From assembly GCA_018434325.1 (NCBI GenBank), contig JAHDPO010000004.1, positions 327,416-391,415 of the forward strand: a DNA stretch of 64,000 bases. The letters are read 5' to 3'. Numbering within the stretch: position 1 is the stretch's first letter; each line of letters begins with the position of its first letter. This document shows, piece by piece, positions 38,352 through 46,167 of the stretch. The translations under genes and the position numbers were made by a program. Below the pieces are notes generated by a model. It was not told where the DNA came from, did no database searches, and saw only the letters and a program-made list of their open reading frames with translations. The stretch is from Clostridia bacterium (GTDB lineage Bacteria > Bacillota > Peptococcia > DRI-13 > UBA5745).

Positions 38352-39218
38352 TCAGTCTGAAAGGGAGTTTCCTCTGGGCAACAAAGATCTTAGACGATCA
38401 TTCATCTCATCAAACTTCTCTGTCCGAATATGTATGCGTTTGTCAAGGCGAGAGGAGAGATTTAAAACGAAATCCTTACAGGCAGTCTTATCGTATAGCT
38501 GGATAGTATTCAAATGCATTACCTCAATGCCATGTCGGTCAAGAATTGCGGAGCGGATAGCATCCTTGCCCTGCTCTGAGGGCCGGCTGTGGAAGGCAAA
38601 GCTTTCGTACTCTATAGCCAATTTGGCCGCTTTATAATACAGATCCATAAAGCAGCGCTTTTGCCGCAGGCGCTTGCCGGCTTCATCTTCCAGTCTGATT
38701 TCATAATTGAAAGCGGCGCCGCCAAGGCCATAACCTCCCAATAAATGGGGCAGTGTCAGAAACATATAAACGATGGACTCCATGATAGAAGCAGAGCCGT
38801 TTTCTATATACTTCAGTGCCCGCCAAGCCTTTTTGTGGCTGTGATGGCCGGAGGTCCTGGCCAGGAAAGAGCTGAGCTTTTCCTTTGTGGTAATTGCTGC
38901 AGCGGGAGCGCCCGGCGGATGTGAGCAAAGCTGCAGACCAAGCAAGATAAGCCTATGGATGTCTAATTCAGACGCCAGCTGGAGAAACAGCAATTCCGGT
39001 GATGCGATTATCTTGCCGCCCCTTGCTATCGCCGCACCGGCAGGCAGAGGGGATTGGCATAAACGGATTTTACACCCTTTCATCCGTGATAAGGCGCTGC
39101 GCTGGAAAATAGTATAATCAATTGTATCCGACTCGGCAGGATCGAAACCAAATACAGTTTCCGCATAGGGAATATTCCAATAGACTGCCGCCGAAAAATG
39201 ACTCAAAAACTCTTTCAT
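38352..39218 (-). CDS. Uncharacterised protein with restriction-endonuclease-like C-terminus
   Basis: About 288 aa from the ATG at 39218 (no clear ribosome site; the frame is open to 39293). The middle has conserved-looking stretches, SPELLFLQLASELDIHRLI and SIMESIVYMFLTLPHLLGGY. The C-terminal third (FMDLYYKAAKLAIEYESFAF, then a run to GIEVMHLNTIQLYD) resembles DUF559/Vsr-like PD-(D/E)xK nuclease folds, with Asp and Glu placed like metal ligands (LAIEYES). From memory, similar proteins occur as multi-copy unknown families in Coriobacteriia and Clostridia; not checked. It may act on the surrounding repeats. Confidence 0.7.
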   Translation of the reverse strand: MKEFLSHFSAAVYWNIPYAETVFGFDPAESDTIDYTIFQRSALSRMKGCKIRLCQSPLPAGAAIARGGKIIASPELLFLQLASELDIHRLILLGLQLCSHPPGAPAAAITTKEKLSSFLARTSGHHSHKKAWRALKYIENGSASIMESIVYMFLTLPHLLGGYGLGGAAFNYEIRLEDEAGKRLRQKRCFMDLYYKAAKLAIEYESFAFHSRPSEQGKDAIRSAILDRHGIEVMHLNTIQLYDKTACKDFVLNLSSRLDKRIHIRTEKFDEMNDRLRSLLPRGNSLSD

Positions 39219-39460
39219 GTGGAAATTATAGTATAAAACCTTAAAACTATCAAGAAAAATATTCCATATATGAAAATTCAATCCATATAACAATTATTCG
39301 ACTTAAACGTACAGCGTGATTCAATCCTGCTGGGAGAACCTGCTCCAGATGGACAGTTATGGCCTTCTAATAATCTCCATGGCGCCGGACCGATTATGCC
39401 AAGGCTGCCATGACTGATCCGATGCGGAGGATTAGAGAAATTGCTTGGGGGGTTGTGCTT

Positions 39461-39706
39461 CTGTACAAAATTTACGGCTGTATGCAATAGCGCTTGAGGT
39501 ACTGTACAAAATTTACGGTTGTATGTAATATGCGATCCCTCGCAATCCCCATACGACCTATAAAGCTGCATACAAGCGAAATTTTTGTACAGATTTGGCC
39601 TGAAACTGGTCTAGAACGTGCCTAGCAGGCGCTGCATTTTACATACAAACGAAAAAAATGTACAGGCAACGCTGAGAATCTGCATACAAACGAAAAAAAT
39701 GTACAG
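39461..39706. repeat. Right repeat array (5 copies)
   Basis: Copies at 39461-39488 and 39502-39529 in one orientation and 39567-39592, 39638-39665 and 39681-39706 in the other. Neighbouring copies are 41-43 bp apart except one 71-bp step. The last three carry runs of A/T in the centre (CGAAAAAAATGTACAG). The inter-copy sequences are not repeats of each other. Confidence 0.8.
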
Positions 39707-39820
39707 TCAGTGCCCCCCCCCACTGCCCCGCCCCGGCTGAGCAGTTTCCTTGTCCGCTATAAGGGATCAGCCCCAAAATTATGCAAAGCAATCGCCTAAA
39801 AGAAGGTTGCAGGCGCCTAG

Positions 39821-39862
39821 CAAAAAGCCAAGCTGGAGAAATAGCTTCCCAGCTTGGCTTTC
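39821..39862 (-). terminator. Terminator of the 39888 gene
   Basis: AGCCAAGCTGG and CCAGCTTGGCT form an 11-bp stem, followed on the minus strand by TTTTTG. It also marks the right limit of the repeat-rich region. Confidence 0.8.
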
Positions 39863-39887
39863 ATTTTATCTTGCTATTTTATTCTCT

Positions 39888-40322
39888 TTATTCCTCGTTG
39901 CTGGAAACGTAGTCCTGAGCGGGATCTTTGACCTCATCTTCCAAAATGGCATCAGGATCCGCCGGCATATACTCCTCATCCACTGGAATATCATCATCTT
40001 CAATATTGGAGGCCAGCTTCACTTCCTCGATTTTGGCCTTGCACTCCTCAATCTTGGACAGACTGCCGCTGATCTGTAAGAACAAAGGCTCCAATACGGA
40101 ATAATCCTGGGAACTACAATAAATATCAAAAGCATGCCTGCCGATATCATCATAAAGCTTGGTGATCTTGCCGTTTTCCACCATGATGTCTTTTTTCAGC
40201 TTGCCGATCTCAATGGCCTGCTCCGACTTTTCTTTGGCAGCCATAGCTGCCGACTTGGCAACGGATGCCGTGGTTTCTCCTACCTTTTTACCTAGTTCGA
40301 GAGCTTTATCAAAAAATGCCAT
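39888..40322 (-). CDS. Uncharacterised coiled-coil protein
   Basis: 144 aa, not recognised. Residues 1-50 are an amphipathic Ala/Lys/Glu-rich helix (KVGETTASVAKSAAMAAKEK). Residues 50-110 are a second helical, probably coiled-coil region, and the last 35 are strongly acidic (DDDIPVDEEYMPADPD). No signal or membrane segment. A clear GGAGG ribosome site and its own terminator argue that it is real. The role may be cell-envelope or stress related, but nothing in the sequence shows this. Confidence 0.7.
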   Translation of the reverse strand: MAFFDKALELGKKVGETTASVAKSAAMAAKEKSEQAIEIGKLKKDIMVENGKITKLYDDIGRHAFDIYCSSQDYSVLEPLFLQISGSLSKIEECKAKIEEVKLASNIEDDDIPVDEEYMPADPDAILEDEVKDPAQDYVSSNEE

Positions 40323-40400
40323 ATGAATACCCTCCTCGCTGTCTATTATCCATCAGTATATCATAATCGAGTCATCAGCGGTAGCCGTTTCTATAAAAAT

Positions 40401-41078
40401 TTACTCTATATCACTCTGCTTGCGGTAGCGTTCCATCATTTCTTTAAACAACTCTCCCGGTGTGGGCGGCGTCCAGGTAATGGCATTAGCGCCGGCGTTT
40501 ATCGTGTCCAAAATCGAATGCGCCGTAGGACCGCCGGTGGCAATAATCGGCACTTCAGGAAACTGGCGCCGGAGCTTTTCTACCAGCCACGGGGTTTGCA
40601 GCGACGCCGAAACGTTGAGAATGGCCGCGCCGGCCGCCAAACGCCCTTTGATATCGTTTTTCTCACTGACAACGGTAACCACTACGGGAATATCCACCAC
40701 CTGACAAATGGCCTCAATGGTGCTGTTGGGAGTAGGAGCGTTTACCACTATGCCCATAGCTCCCTGAAATTCGGCATCAGAGGCCAGCTGTACTACCCGG
40801 GCGCCGGTGGTGGTGCCGCCGCCGACGCCGCAGAATACGGGAATATCTGCCGCCATCATCAAGGCATGAGTGATGATGGGCTGGGGTGTAAAGGGATATA
40901 CCGCAATAACCGCATCGGCATTAATATTGCGGATCACCGCCACATCAGTAGAAAAAACAATGGATTTGATCCGTTTGCCAAAAATACGGATACCACCGCA
41001 TTTGTAAATGCTCTCAGGTATTTTGATCATATGGCTTCGTAAATTGCCGCTAAACTCCGGAATAAATTTTTCGTCCAT
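40401..41078 (-). CDS. Conserved TIM-barrel protein of unknown function
   Basis: A Firmicute family often labelled hydrolase without evidence. Repeated beta-alpha units and phosphate-binding-type loops (FCGVGGGTTTGARVV, IATGGPTAHSILDTI, GANAITWTPPTPGELF) suggest a TIM barrel binding a phosphorylated ligand. The ATG at 41078 (MDEKFIPEF) with AGGGAG upstream is preferred over one at 41102. About 225 aa. Adjacent genes give no functional clue. Confidence 0.75.
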   Translation of the reverse strand: MDEKFIPEFSGNLRSHMIKIPESIYKCGGIRIFGKRIKSIVFSTDVAVIRNINADAVIAVYPFTPQPIITHALMMAADIPVFCGVGGGTTTGARVVQLASDAEFQGAMGIVVNAPTPNSTIEAICQVVDIPVVVTVVSEKNDIKGRLAAGAAILNVSASLQTPWLVEKLRRQFPEVPIIATGGPTAHSILDTINAGANAITWTPPTPGELFKEMMERYRKQSDIE

Positions 41079-41141
41079 CCCTTTCACTCCCTTCCGCTTC
41101 ATTGCCTCTATTTTACCGGCTCTATGGCTATAATTTCAATC

Positions 41142-42356
41142 TCAATTTTCTGCTGCCACCTTCATACCGTTTTTGATTCCCTGATCAAAAGGATTCAAAA
41201 TCAGCAGATCGCCGGCCGCCACACCGGAGGACAGCTCTACGTAGCCGCCGCCCTTCTTGCCGGTCACCACCGGCGCCAATAAGGCTTTCTGATCTTTTAT
41301 TACATAAACCCCATCTTCTCCCGAAGGCAAAGGAATGATCGCAGATATGGGTGCTGTCAGTACATTTTCCGCTTCCACATTGGTAAAGACCACGTCCACC
41401 TGATGACCGGCGCCGACGGAAGCCGGTAAAGCTCCGGGGGACATCTCAACCAGATTCCGGCTTTCTTCTATGCCGATAGCCGATAAGCCTTTGTTGGCCA
41501 CGGGAGAAATATAGATGACTTGAGCGCTAAAAACACTGCCGTCGGCCAACGTGCAGTAAGCAGTATCACCGGGGGCCAGGCTCATGGCATCCTCCGTCAG
41601 CACGGCAGCTTCCAGCTTCATTTCCCCTTCCTGATAAAGCTTAGCCAAAGGCTGGTTTTTTAATACATATGCCCCTTCTTCCACAAAAAGCTCCCATAAG
41701 AGGCCGTCATAAGGAGCCGTCAACGGATTGGCTTCCATGGTTTTTTCCAAGGCGGCAATTTGACTTTCCCAGGAAGCAATCTGCTCTTGGTAATAGGATT
41801 TTGTGGCCTGGCTGTTTTCCCTCTGCGCTAAGGCCAGATTCTGCTCTGCTGCCGTTAAGCGGCTTTCCAGGCTCTTGACTTCCGCTGCCGTATAAGTGCC
41901 GGCAATGGCCCCATTCATCTGGAGAACGGCGTCGTAATCCCATTTTGCCCTGTCGTATTCCCCTTGAGCCAGCTCCAAATTGGCCTGGGCAGCGCCTTTA
42001 TCGCCATAACGGGCGGCATATTCCTGGCGGGCCGCTGCCAAACCTTGCCGCAGCTGGGCCAGGCGCAGCTCCGTTTCCGTATTGCTTTCGCCGCTAAGCA
42101 CCGCCACCGCCTCCCCGGCTTTTACCGGCTGGCCGGCCCGGAAAGGCAGCCTGGTTATTGTGCCGCTTTCACCGGCGTTGAGGATCAGGCTGCTTTTGGG
42201 CAGCAGGGTTCCTTGCACGGTATACTTCTCCTGCAAAGTCCCGGCAGTCAGGGTTAAGGTCTTCACCGCCAAGGGGCGGGTCATGGACCAGCCCGCATAT
42301 GCGATGCAAATCACCGCTATAATTACTGCAAAAATGATTTTGTATTGCTTTTTCAT
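41142..42356 (-). CDS. Efflux adaptor (membrane fusion protein, MacA/HlyD type)
   Basis: Periplasmic-adaptor homologue for the adjacent ABC transporter. N-terminal anchor at about 7-25, lipoyl half-motif (RAGQPVKAGEAVAVLSG), a long helical hairpin (about 95-205), the second lipoyl half (ANPLTAPYDGLLWELFVEEG) and beta-barrel domains. 404 aa. It is last in the tetR-ATPase-permease-adaptor operon. Confidence 0.9.
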   Translation of the reverse strand: MKKQYKIIFAVIIAVICIAYAGWSMTRPLAVKTLTLTAGTLQEKYTVQGTLLPKSSLILNAGESGTITRLPFRAGQPVKAGEAVAVLSGESNTETELRLAQLRQGLAAARQEYAARYGDKGAAQANLELAQGEYDRAKWDYDAVLQMNGAIAGTYTAAEVKSLESRLTAAEQNLALAQRENSQATKSYYQEQIASWESQIAALEKTMEANPLTAPYDGLLWELFVEEGAYVLKNQPLAKLYQEGEMKLEAAVLTEDAMSLAPGDTAYCTLADGSVFSAQVIYISPVANKGLSAIGIEESRNLVEMSPGALPASVGAGHQVDVVFTNVEAENVLTAPISAIIPLPSGEDGVYVIKDQKALLAPVVTGKKGGGYVELSSGVAAGDLLILNPFDQGIKNGMKVAAEN

Positions 42357-42362
42357 ATACTC

Positions 42363-44729
42363 CTACTCCCTTTCCCGCAATAGGCCCACCGGCGTTAGTT
42401 TTTTAATTTTTCGGTGCATCAGCTGGCCGCTGATCCATCCCGCCATTAAAATCAGCAAAATAGAAAGTAAAACCGAGGAGGCGTCCACAAAGTTGGGGAT
42501 AGTGAACATATCCGTGGCGATAGAAGCAGACACCAGCCTGCTCATCCACATGGTCAGAGGTATCCCCAGGATAATACCGCCAAGGGTTAAAAGCCCTTGC
42601 TCCACAGAAACCACCTCCAGGCACTGCCTGCTTTTCATGCCCAGAGCCATCATTACCGCAATCTCCCGCTTCAGCTCTTCAAAGCTGATCAGAGAGCTGA
42701 CGTAAACCACCGCTAAGCCGATGACCACGCCGATCATTGCCATAGAAGCCATAATACCGTTCATATTGCCCATGGTATTTCGGTACATATCCAGCTTTTC
42801 CTGACGGCTGGTGACAGCGCTGACCAGCTGTGCATCATCCAGAGCTGCCGCAATTTCTTTGGCTGCCCCCTGATTGCCTTTGATCAGCACCGTAGTGTAA
42901 GCGCCGCCATAATCGCTGACGGTCCGGACTGCTTCATGGGATAGATAGGCCGTGCTGCCTATATATTGAGCCGCCACACCGGTTATGGGAAGCTTGGTTT
43001 GCCTTTTTTTCGGGTATTCGATTTCCAGCTCCAGATAATCCCCGGCGCCTACCCCCAGGGCTTTCGCCATATGGGTAGAAATCACTATACCTCTTTCCTG
43101 AACCTGCAAAGGCCGGTCCGCCTCATCATAAAGCTGAAAGAGCCGGGAGTCCCGGTTAATCCCTTGCAAAGCGCCGCTGATCTCACCTTTCGGCCCCCTT
43201 AAGGTGCCGCCGAATTCCATGATGCCCTCCGCATATTCCACTGCCGGATGGCGCAGTGCTGCCAAAGCCTGCCGCCCCTCCACCGGCCTCTCGAAATGGA
43301 CGGAAATGTCCTGCCGCTGTGTGACCTCCAGATAATCAAAGAGAAAAACATCAAACATACTGTACATGGATACCAAAGTAGCGGTAATCATATAAGCCAT
43401 GGCTATTCCCCCCAGGGAGAGCAGGGAGCGGCGGCGATTTCTGGCAATGCCTCTTACCGCCATAATACCGGGAACCGTCAGCATGGCAAGAAAACAGGGG
43501 ATTTTCTCAAGGAAAAACTGCCGAGCAGCCTTGGGGGCCGGCGGCCGCAGCGTCTCTGCCGGCATCAGGTTGCCCAGCTGAAAAGCCGTGAGCCAGCCGA
43601 TACCGGCGCAAAACAAGGTGGCCATCAAAGGCCCCGTCACCACATAGCCCAAAGAAACGGGTACAGCGATGTCCGGCAGACTGAAATAGGTCCGGTAGAA
43701 TTCCACCATAGGACCGGCAGCGGCATAACCCAGCAGAATGCCCAGCAGGCCGCCGGCAAAGCCCACCGCTCCGCCATAGCCCAGATAATGGCGTCTGATA
43801 ACCTTAGGCTTTAAGCCGATGGCCAGCATACAGCCGATCTGCAGCCTTTGCTGCTGTACCATCCGATGGAGGGATATATAAAGAATAACCGCTGCCACCA
43901 GCAAAAACAGAAAAGGCACCACCAGCGTCATTTTCTCCAGCTGCTCCAGCTCCATTTCCAGCATCGCCACGGAGATTTGGTCCTTGCGGGGATATACCTG
44001 ATAACAGCCATAAGGGGCCAGGGCATCGCGGATCTCTTCCTTGGCGTCCTCCCAGACCGTGCCGGGCCGCAGCATAATCAGAAATTCATTGACCATGCCC
44101 GGCTTACCCAAGAGCTTTGACAGCGTATCATAGCTGATGAAGCCTGCATCATAACCGGCGGGGTCGGGAAGCATATCGCTGACGGATTTAAGCATATAAA
44201 TATTTTCCGGCGACAGGCCGCCGCCGCAAACCGTGAAGCTCAGCTTACGCCCCTGAACCACCAGCTCCACATCCTGCCCAACCTTCAGGACGTTGGCAGC
44301 CATAAAATTGTCGCCTACCGCCAGCTCCCGCAGGCCGGCCCGAGGCATTTGCCCTTGGGAAAGCAAAGGCATCGCCATTTTTTCCGGTCCTAAAGAGAAA
44401 AGTTTTAATTCAGCCTCTTTGATGCTATCCGCCGCTGTCAGTCCCGCCACCCGCAGAGTTGCCGTCAGCCGCCCCTCCACCCGCTCCACGCCTTCGATGG
44501 CCAGAAGCTTTTTGGCAGCCTGCAAAGGCGCCTGCTCCACCTCGGCTATGGCGTCGGGAAAAGCAGTTTGGCTGTAGAAGCTTTGGCTGGCTGCCCTCAG
44601 CTTATCGGAAGCAATAGCCAGCACCGAATAGCCGCAAAAGCCGATGGCGATGATCAGGATGCAGACGCCGTAGGTACCGGCGCTTCTTCTGATTTCTCTG
44701 AACATTTTTAAGAATAGTAATCTTATCAT
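42363..44729 (-). CDS. ABC transporter permease with two FtsX domains
   Basis: 788-residue MacB/LolC-like permease. N-terminal membrane segment, a large extracytoplasmic region, three segments (about 270-400), another segment near 430, a second external region and three C-terminal segments ending in MAGWISGQLMHRKIKK. This doubled FtsX arrangement is common in lipid, peptide and antibiotic export of Firmicutes. Overlaps the ATPase gene by 4 nt. Confidence 0.9.
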   Translation of the reverse strand: MIRLLFLKMFREIRRSAGTYGVCILIIAIGFCGYSVLAIASDKLRAASQSFYSQTAFPDAIAEVEQAPLQAAKKLLAIEGVERVEGRLTATLRVAGLTAADSIKEAELKLFSLGPEKMAMPLLSQGQMPRAGLRELAVGDNFMAANVLKVGQDVELVVQGRKLSFTVCGGGLSPENIYMLKSVSDMLPDPAGYDAGFISYDTLSKLLGKPGMVNEFLIMLRPGTVWEDAKEEIRDALAPYGCYQVYPRKDQISVAMLEMELEQLEKMTLVVPFLFLLVAAVILYISLHRMVQQQRLQIGCMLAIGLKPKVIRRHYLGYGGAVGFAGGLLGILLGYAAAGPMVEFYRTYFSLPDIAVPVSLGYVVTGPLMATLFCAGIGWLTAFQLGNLMPAETLRPPAPKAARQFFLEKIPCFLAMLTVPGIMAVRGIARNRRRSLLSLGGIAMAYMITATLVSMYSMFDVFLFDYLEVTQRQDISVHFERPVEGRQALAALRHPAVEYAEGIMEFGGTLRGPKGEISGALQGINRDSRLFQLYDEADRPLQVQERGIVISTHMAKALGVGAGDYLELEIEYPKKRQTKLPITGVAAQYIGSTAYLSHEAVRTVSDYGGAYTTVLIKGNQGAAKEIAAALDDAQLVSAVTSRQEKLDMYRNTMGNMNGIMASMAMIGVVIGLAVVYVSSLISFEELKREIAVMMALGMKSRQCLEVVSVEQGLLTLGGIILGIPLTMWMSRLVSASIATDMFTIPNFVDASSVLLSILLILMAGWISGQLMHRKIKKLTPVGLLRERE

Positions 44730-45430
44730 GTCAGTTCTTCCGGGGACAGAGGCTGGTCGTTGACTTCCTGGCGCTCTATCCTGCCGTCCTTCATATAAAA
44801 TATCCGGTGGGCCACCTTAGCAATGGACAGATCATGGGTTATCACCATAATCGGGCAATGAAGCCTTTGGCCTATATCCATAAGCAGCCTGATGATAGCG
44901 GCGCTGTTTTTGCTGTCCAGCGCTCCCGTAGGCTCGTCGCACAGAAGCAATCCCGGTTGTTTGACAATGGCTCTGGCAATGGCCACCCGCTGCTGCTCGC
45001 CGCCGGAAAGCTGGGCGGGAAAATGGCCTTCCCGGCCCTTCAGCCCCACCATGCTCAATACTTCCTTCGGCGCCATGGCATCTTTCACGATGCTGGCTGC
45101 TAAGTCCACATTTTCCAGGGCTGTCAAAGAGGGGATCAGGTTAAAAAACTGAAATACAAAGCCCACCACATCCCGGCGATATTCCGCTAACTTCTCCTGG
45201 GAGTAATGGGTGATCTCCTGATCTTTATACCAAAACCGGCCTTCACTGGGCCGGTCCATACCTCCCAGGATATTTAAGAGCGTGGATTTACCTGAGCCGG
45301 AGGGTCCCAGCACCGCAATAAATTCGCCGGCATAAACCTCAAAAGCCGCTCCGGTCAAAGCCGTGACGCTAAAGCCGCTGCCGCCATAATAACGGCCTAA
45401 ATTTTCTCCCCGCAATACTGCCTCTTTCAT
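44726..45430 (-). CDS. ABC transporter ATP-binding protein (MacB/LolD type)
   Basis: Energises the permease. Walker [14 protein letters not shown] loop ([18 protein letters not shown]), signature [16 protein letters not shown], Walker [13 protein letters not shown] and H loop (MVITHDLS). 234 aa. Start overlaps tetR by 4 nt. Confidence 0.96.
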   Translation of the reverse strand: MKEAVLRGENLGRYYGGSGFSVTALTGAAFEVYAGEFIAVLGPSGSGKSTLLNILGGMDRPSEGRFWYKDQEITHYSQEKLAEYRRDVVGFVFQFFNLIPSLTALENVDLAASIVKDAMAPKEVLSMVGLKGREGHFPAQLSGGEQQRVAIARAIVKQPGLLLCDEPTGALDSKNSAAIIRLLMDIGQRLHCPIMVITHDLSIAKVAHRIFYMKDGRIERQEVNDQPLSPEELT

Positions 45431-46053
45431 GTACGGCCACCTTCTTCCTGCTTTGCCTGAAGGCCTCGAAAAAGAATATCAAAATACAGCTTGATTTTAT
45501 CAATAACTGCCTTTTGATTCTTCGAACTGTAATACTCCTGGATGAGCGGGCCGGTGAGATTCTGAATAAGTTCTAATATGGTCTCCGCCTCTACATCCTG
45601 CCTGATCTTGCCTTTTTTCTGATCCTCTTCAATAATAGCGGTCATTGCACCTTTAGAACCCGACATCTTGCTTATGGTTTCCCGCATAAAATCGGAATTG
45701 TCCTGAACCATCCGCAGACCGATCATATTATATTCTTCATTGTCGTCAGCCCAGACAAAGATGGCGGGTATCGCTTGCTCCAACACATCAAAAAAGCCTT
45801 GGCTGCTATCGGCAGCCGTAAAGCTGCTGTAGACTTTCAGCTTTTCTTTGCTGATTTCCTGCAGCACATAAAGATACAAATCTTCCTTGCCTGCAAAATA
45901 CTGATAAAAGCTGCCTCTGGGAATAGCGGCTTGCTTAACAATCTGATTGATGGAGGCCTCGGAAAAACGGCAGCGGGCAAACTCCCCCACAGCCGCCTGA
46001 AATATTCGCTGTTTTTTTGCCGCCGGCAGTCGGTAAAAAGTTTCTGTTGGCAT
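45427..46053 (-). CDS. TetR/AcrR-family regulator
   Basis: Probable repressor of the efflux operon it heads. The DNA-binding domain is clear (ASINQIVKQAAIPRGSFYQY-type helix-turn-helix, then FAGKEDLYLYVL). The rest is the variable ligand domain. The ATG at 46053 follows AAAGGAGGA; an upstream start at 46089 lacks a site. A dyad lies 44-57 nt upstream. Confidence 0.92.
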   Translation of the reverse strand: MPTETFYRLPAAKKQRIFQAAVGEFARCRFSEASINQIVKQAAIPRGSFYQYFAGKEDLYLYVLQEISKEKLKVYSSFTAADSSQGFFDVLEQAIPAIFVWADDNEEYNMIGLRMVQDNSDFMRETISKMSGSKGAMTAIIEEDQKKGKIRQDVEAETILELIQNLTGPLIQEYYSSKNQKAVIDKIKLYFDILFRGLQAKQEEGGRT

Positions 46054-46096
46054 AGGCGTCCTCCTTTGCTTCATCTTACCATAGGACAAGACCTTA

Positions 46097-46110
46097 TGAC
46101 AAGGGTGTCA
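46097..46110. promoter_or_regulatory. Candidate TetR operator
   Basis: Perfect 14-bp dyad TGACA-AGGG-TGTCA just upstream of the tetR ribosome site, in the place expected for autoregulation. Confidence 0.4.
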
Positions 46111-46120
46111 TTTGAAATAT

Positions 46121-46157
46121 AAAAAAAATCGGAGCAGGTAATCCCCACTCCGGTTTT
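46121..46157 (-). terminator. Terminator of mutS2
   Basis: On the minus strand CGGAG...CTCCG stem with extra inner pairs, followed by TTTTTTTT. Confidence 0.8.
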
Positions 46158-46167
46158 TGCAAGCTGC

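Larger units (their letters stand above)
37973..39717. mobile_element. Putative novel element: nuclease-like gene between two repeat arrays with inverted ends
   Basis: The left end GGGGGCACTGA (37973-37983) recurs inverted at 39707-39717. Just inside both ends lie, in the same order, two copies of a ~26-bp repeat (CTGTACAAAATTT-n-CG, then TTGTATGCAA) about 41 bp apart, giving inverted ends of about 75 bp. Further oppositely oriented copies follow on each side, and one gene fills the middle. No known transposase is present and no target duplication is clear, because the right end runs into a C tract. Mobility is inference; the repeat structure is seen directly. Confidence 0.55.

Noticed and set aside
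37984..39706. The repeat arrays as a CRISPR locus.
   Set aside because: Copies occur in both orientations, spacing includes a 71-bp step, spacers would be only about 15 bp, and the two arrays share related inter-repeat segments.
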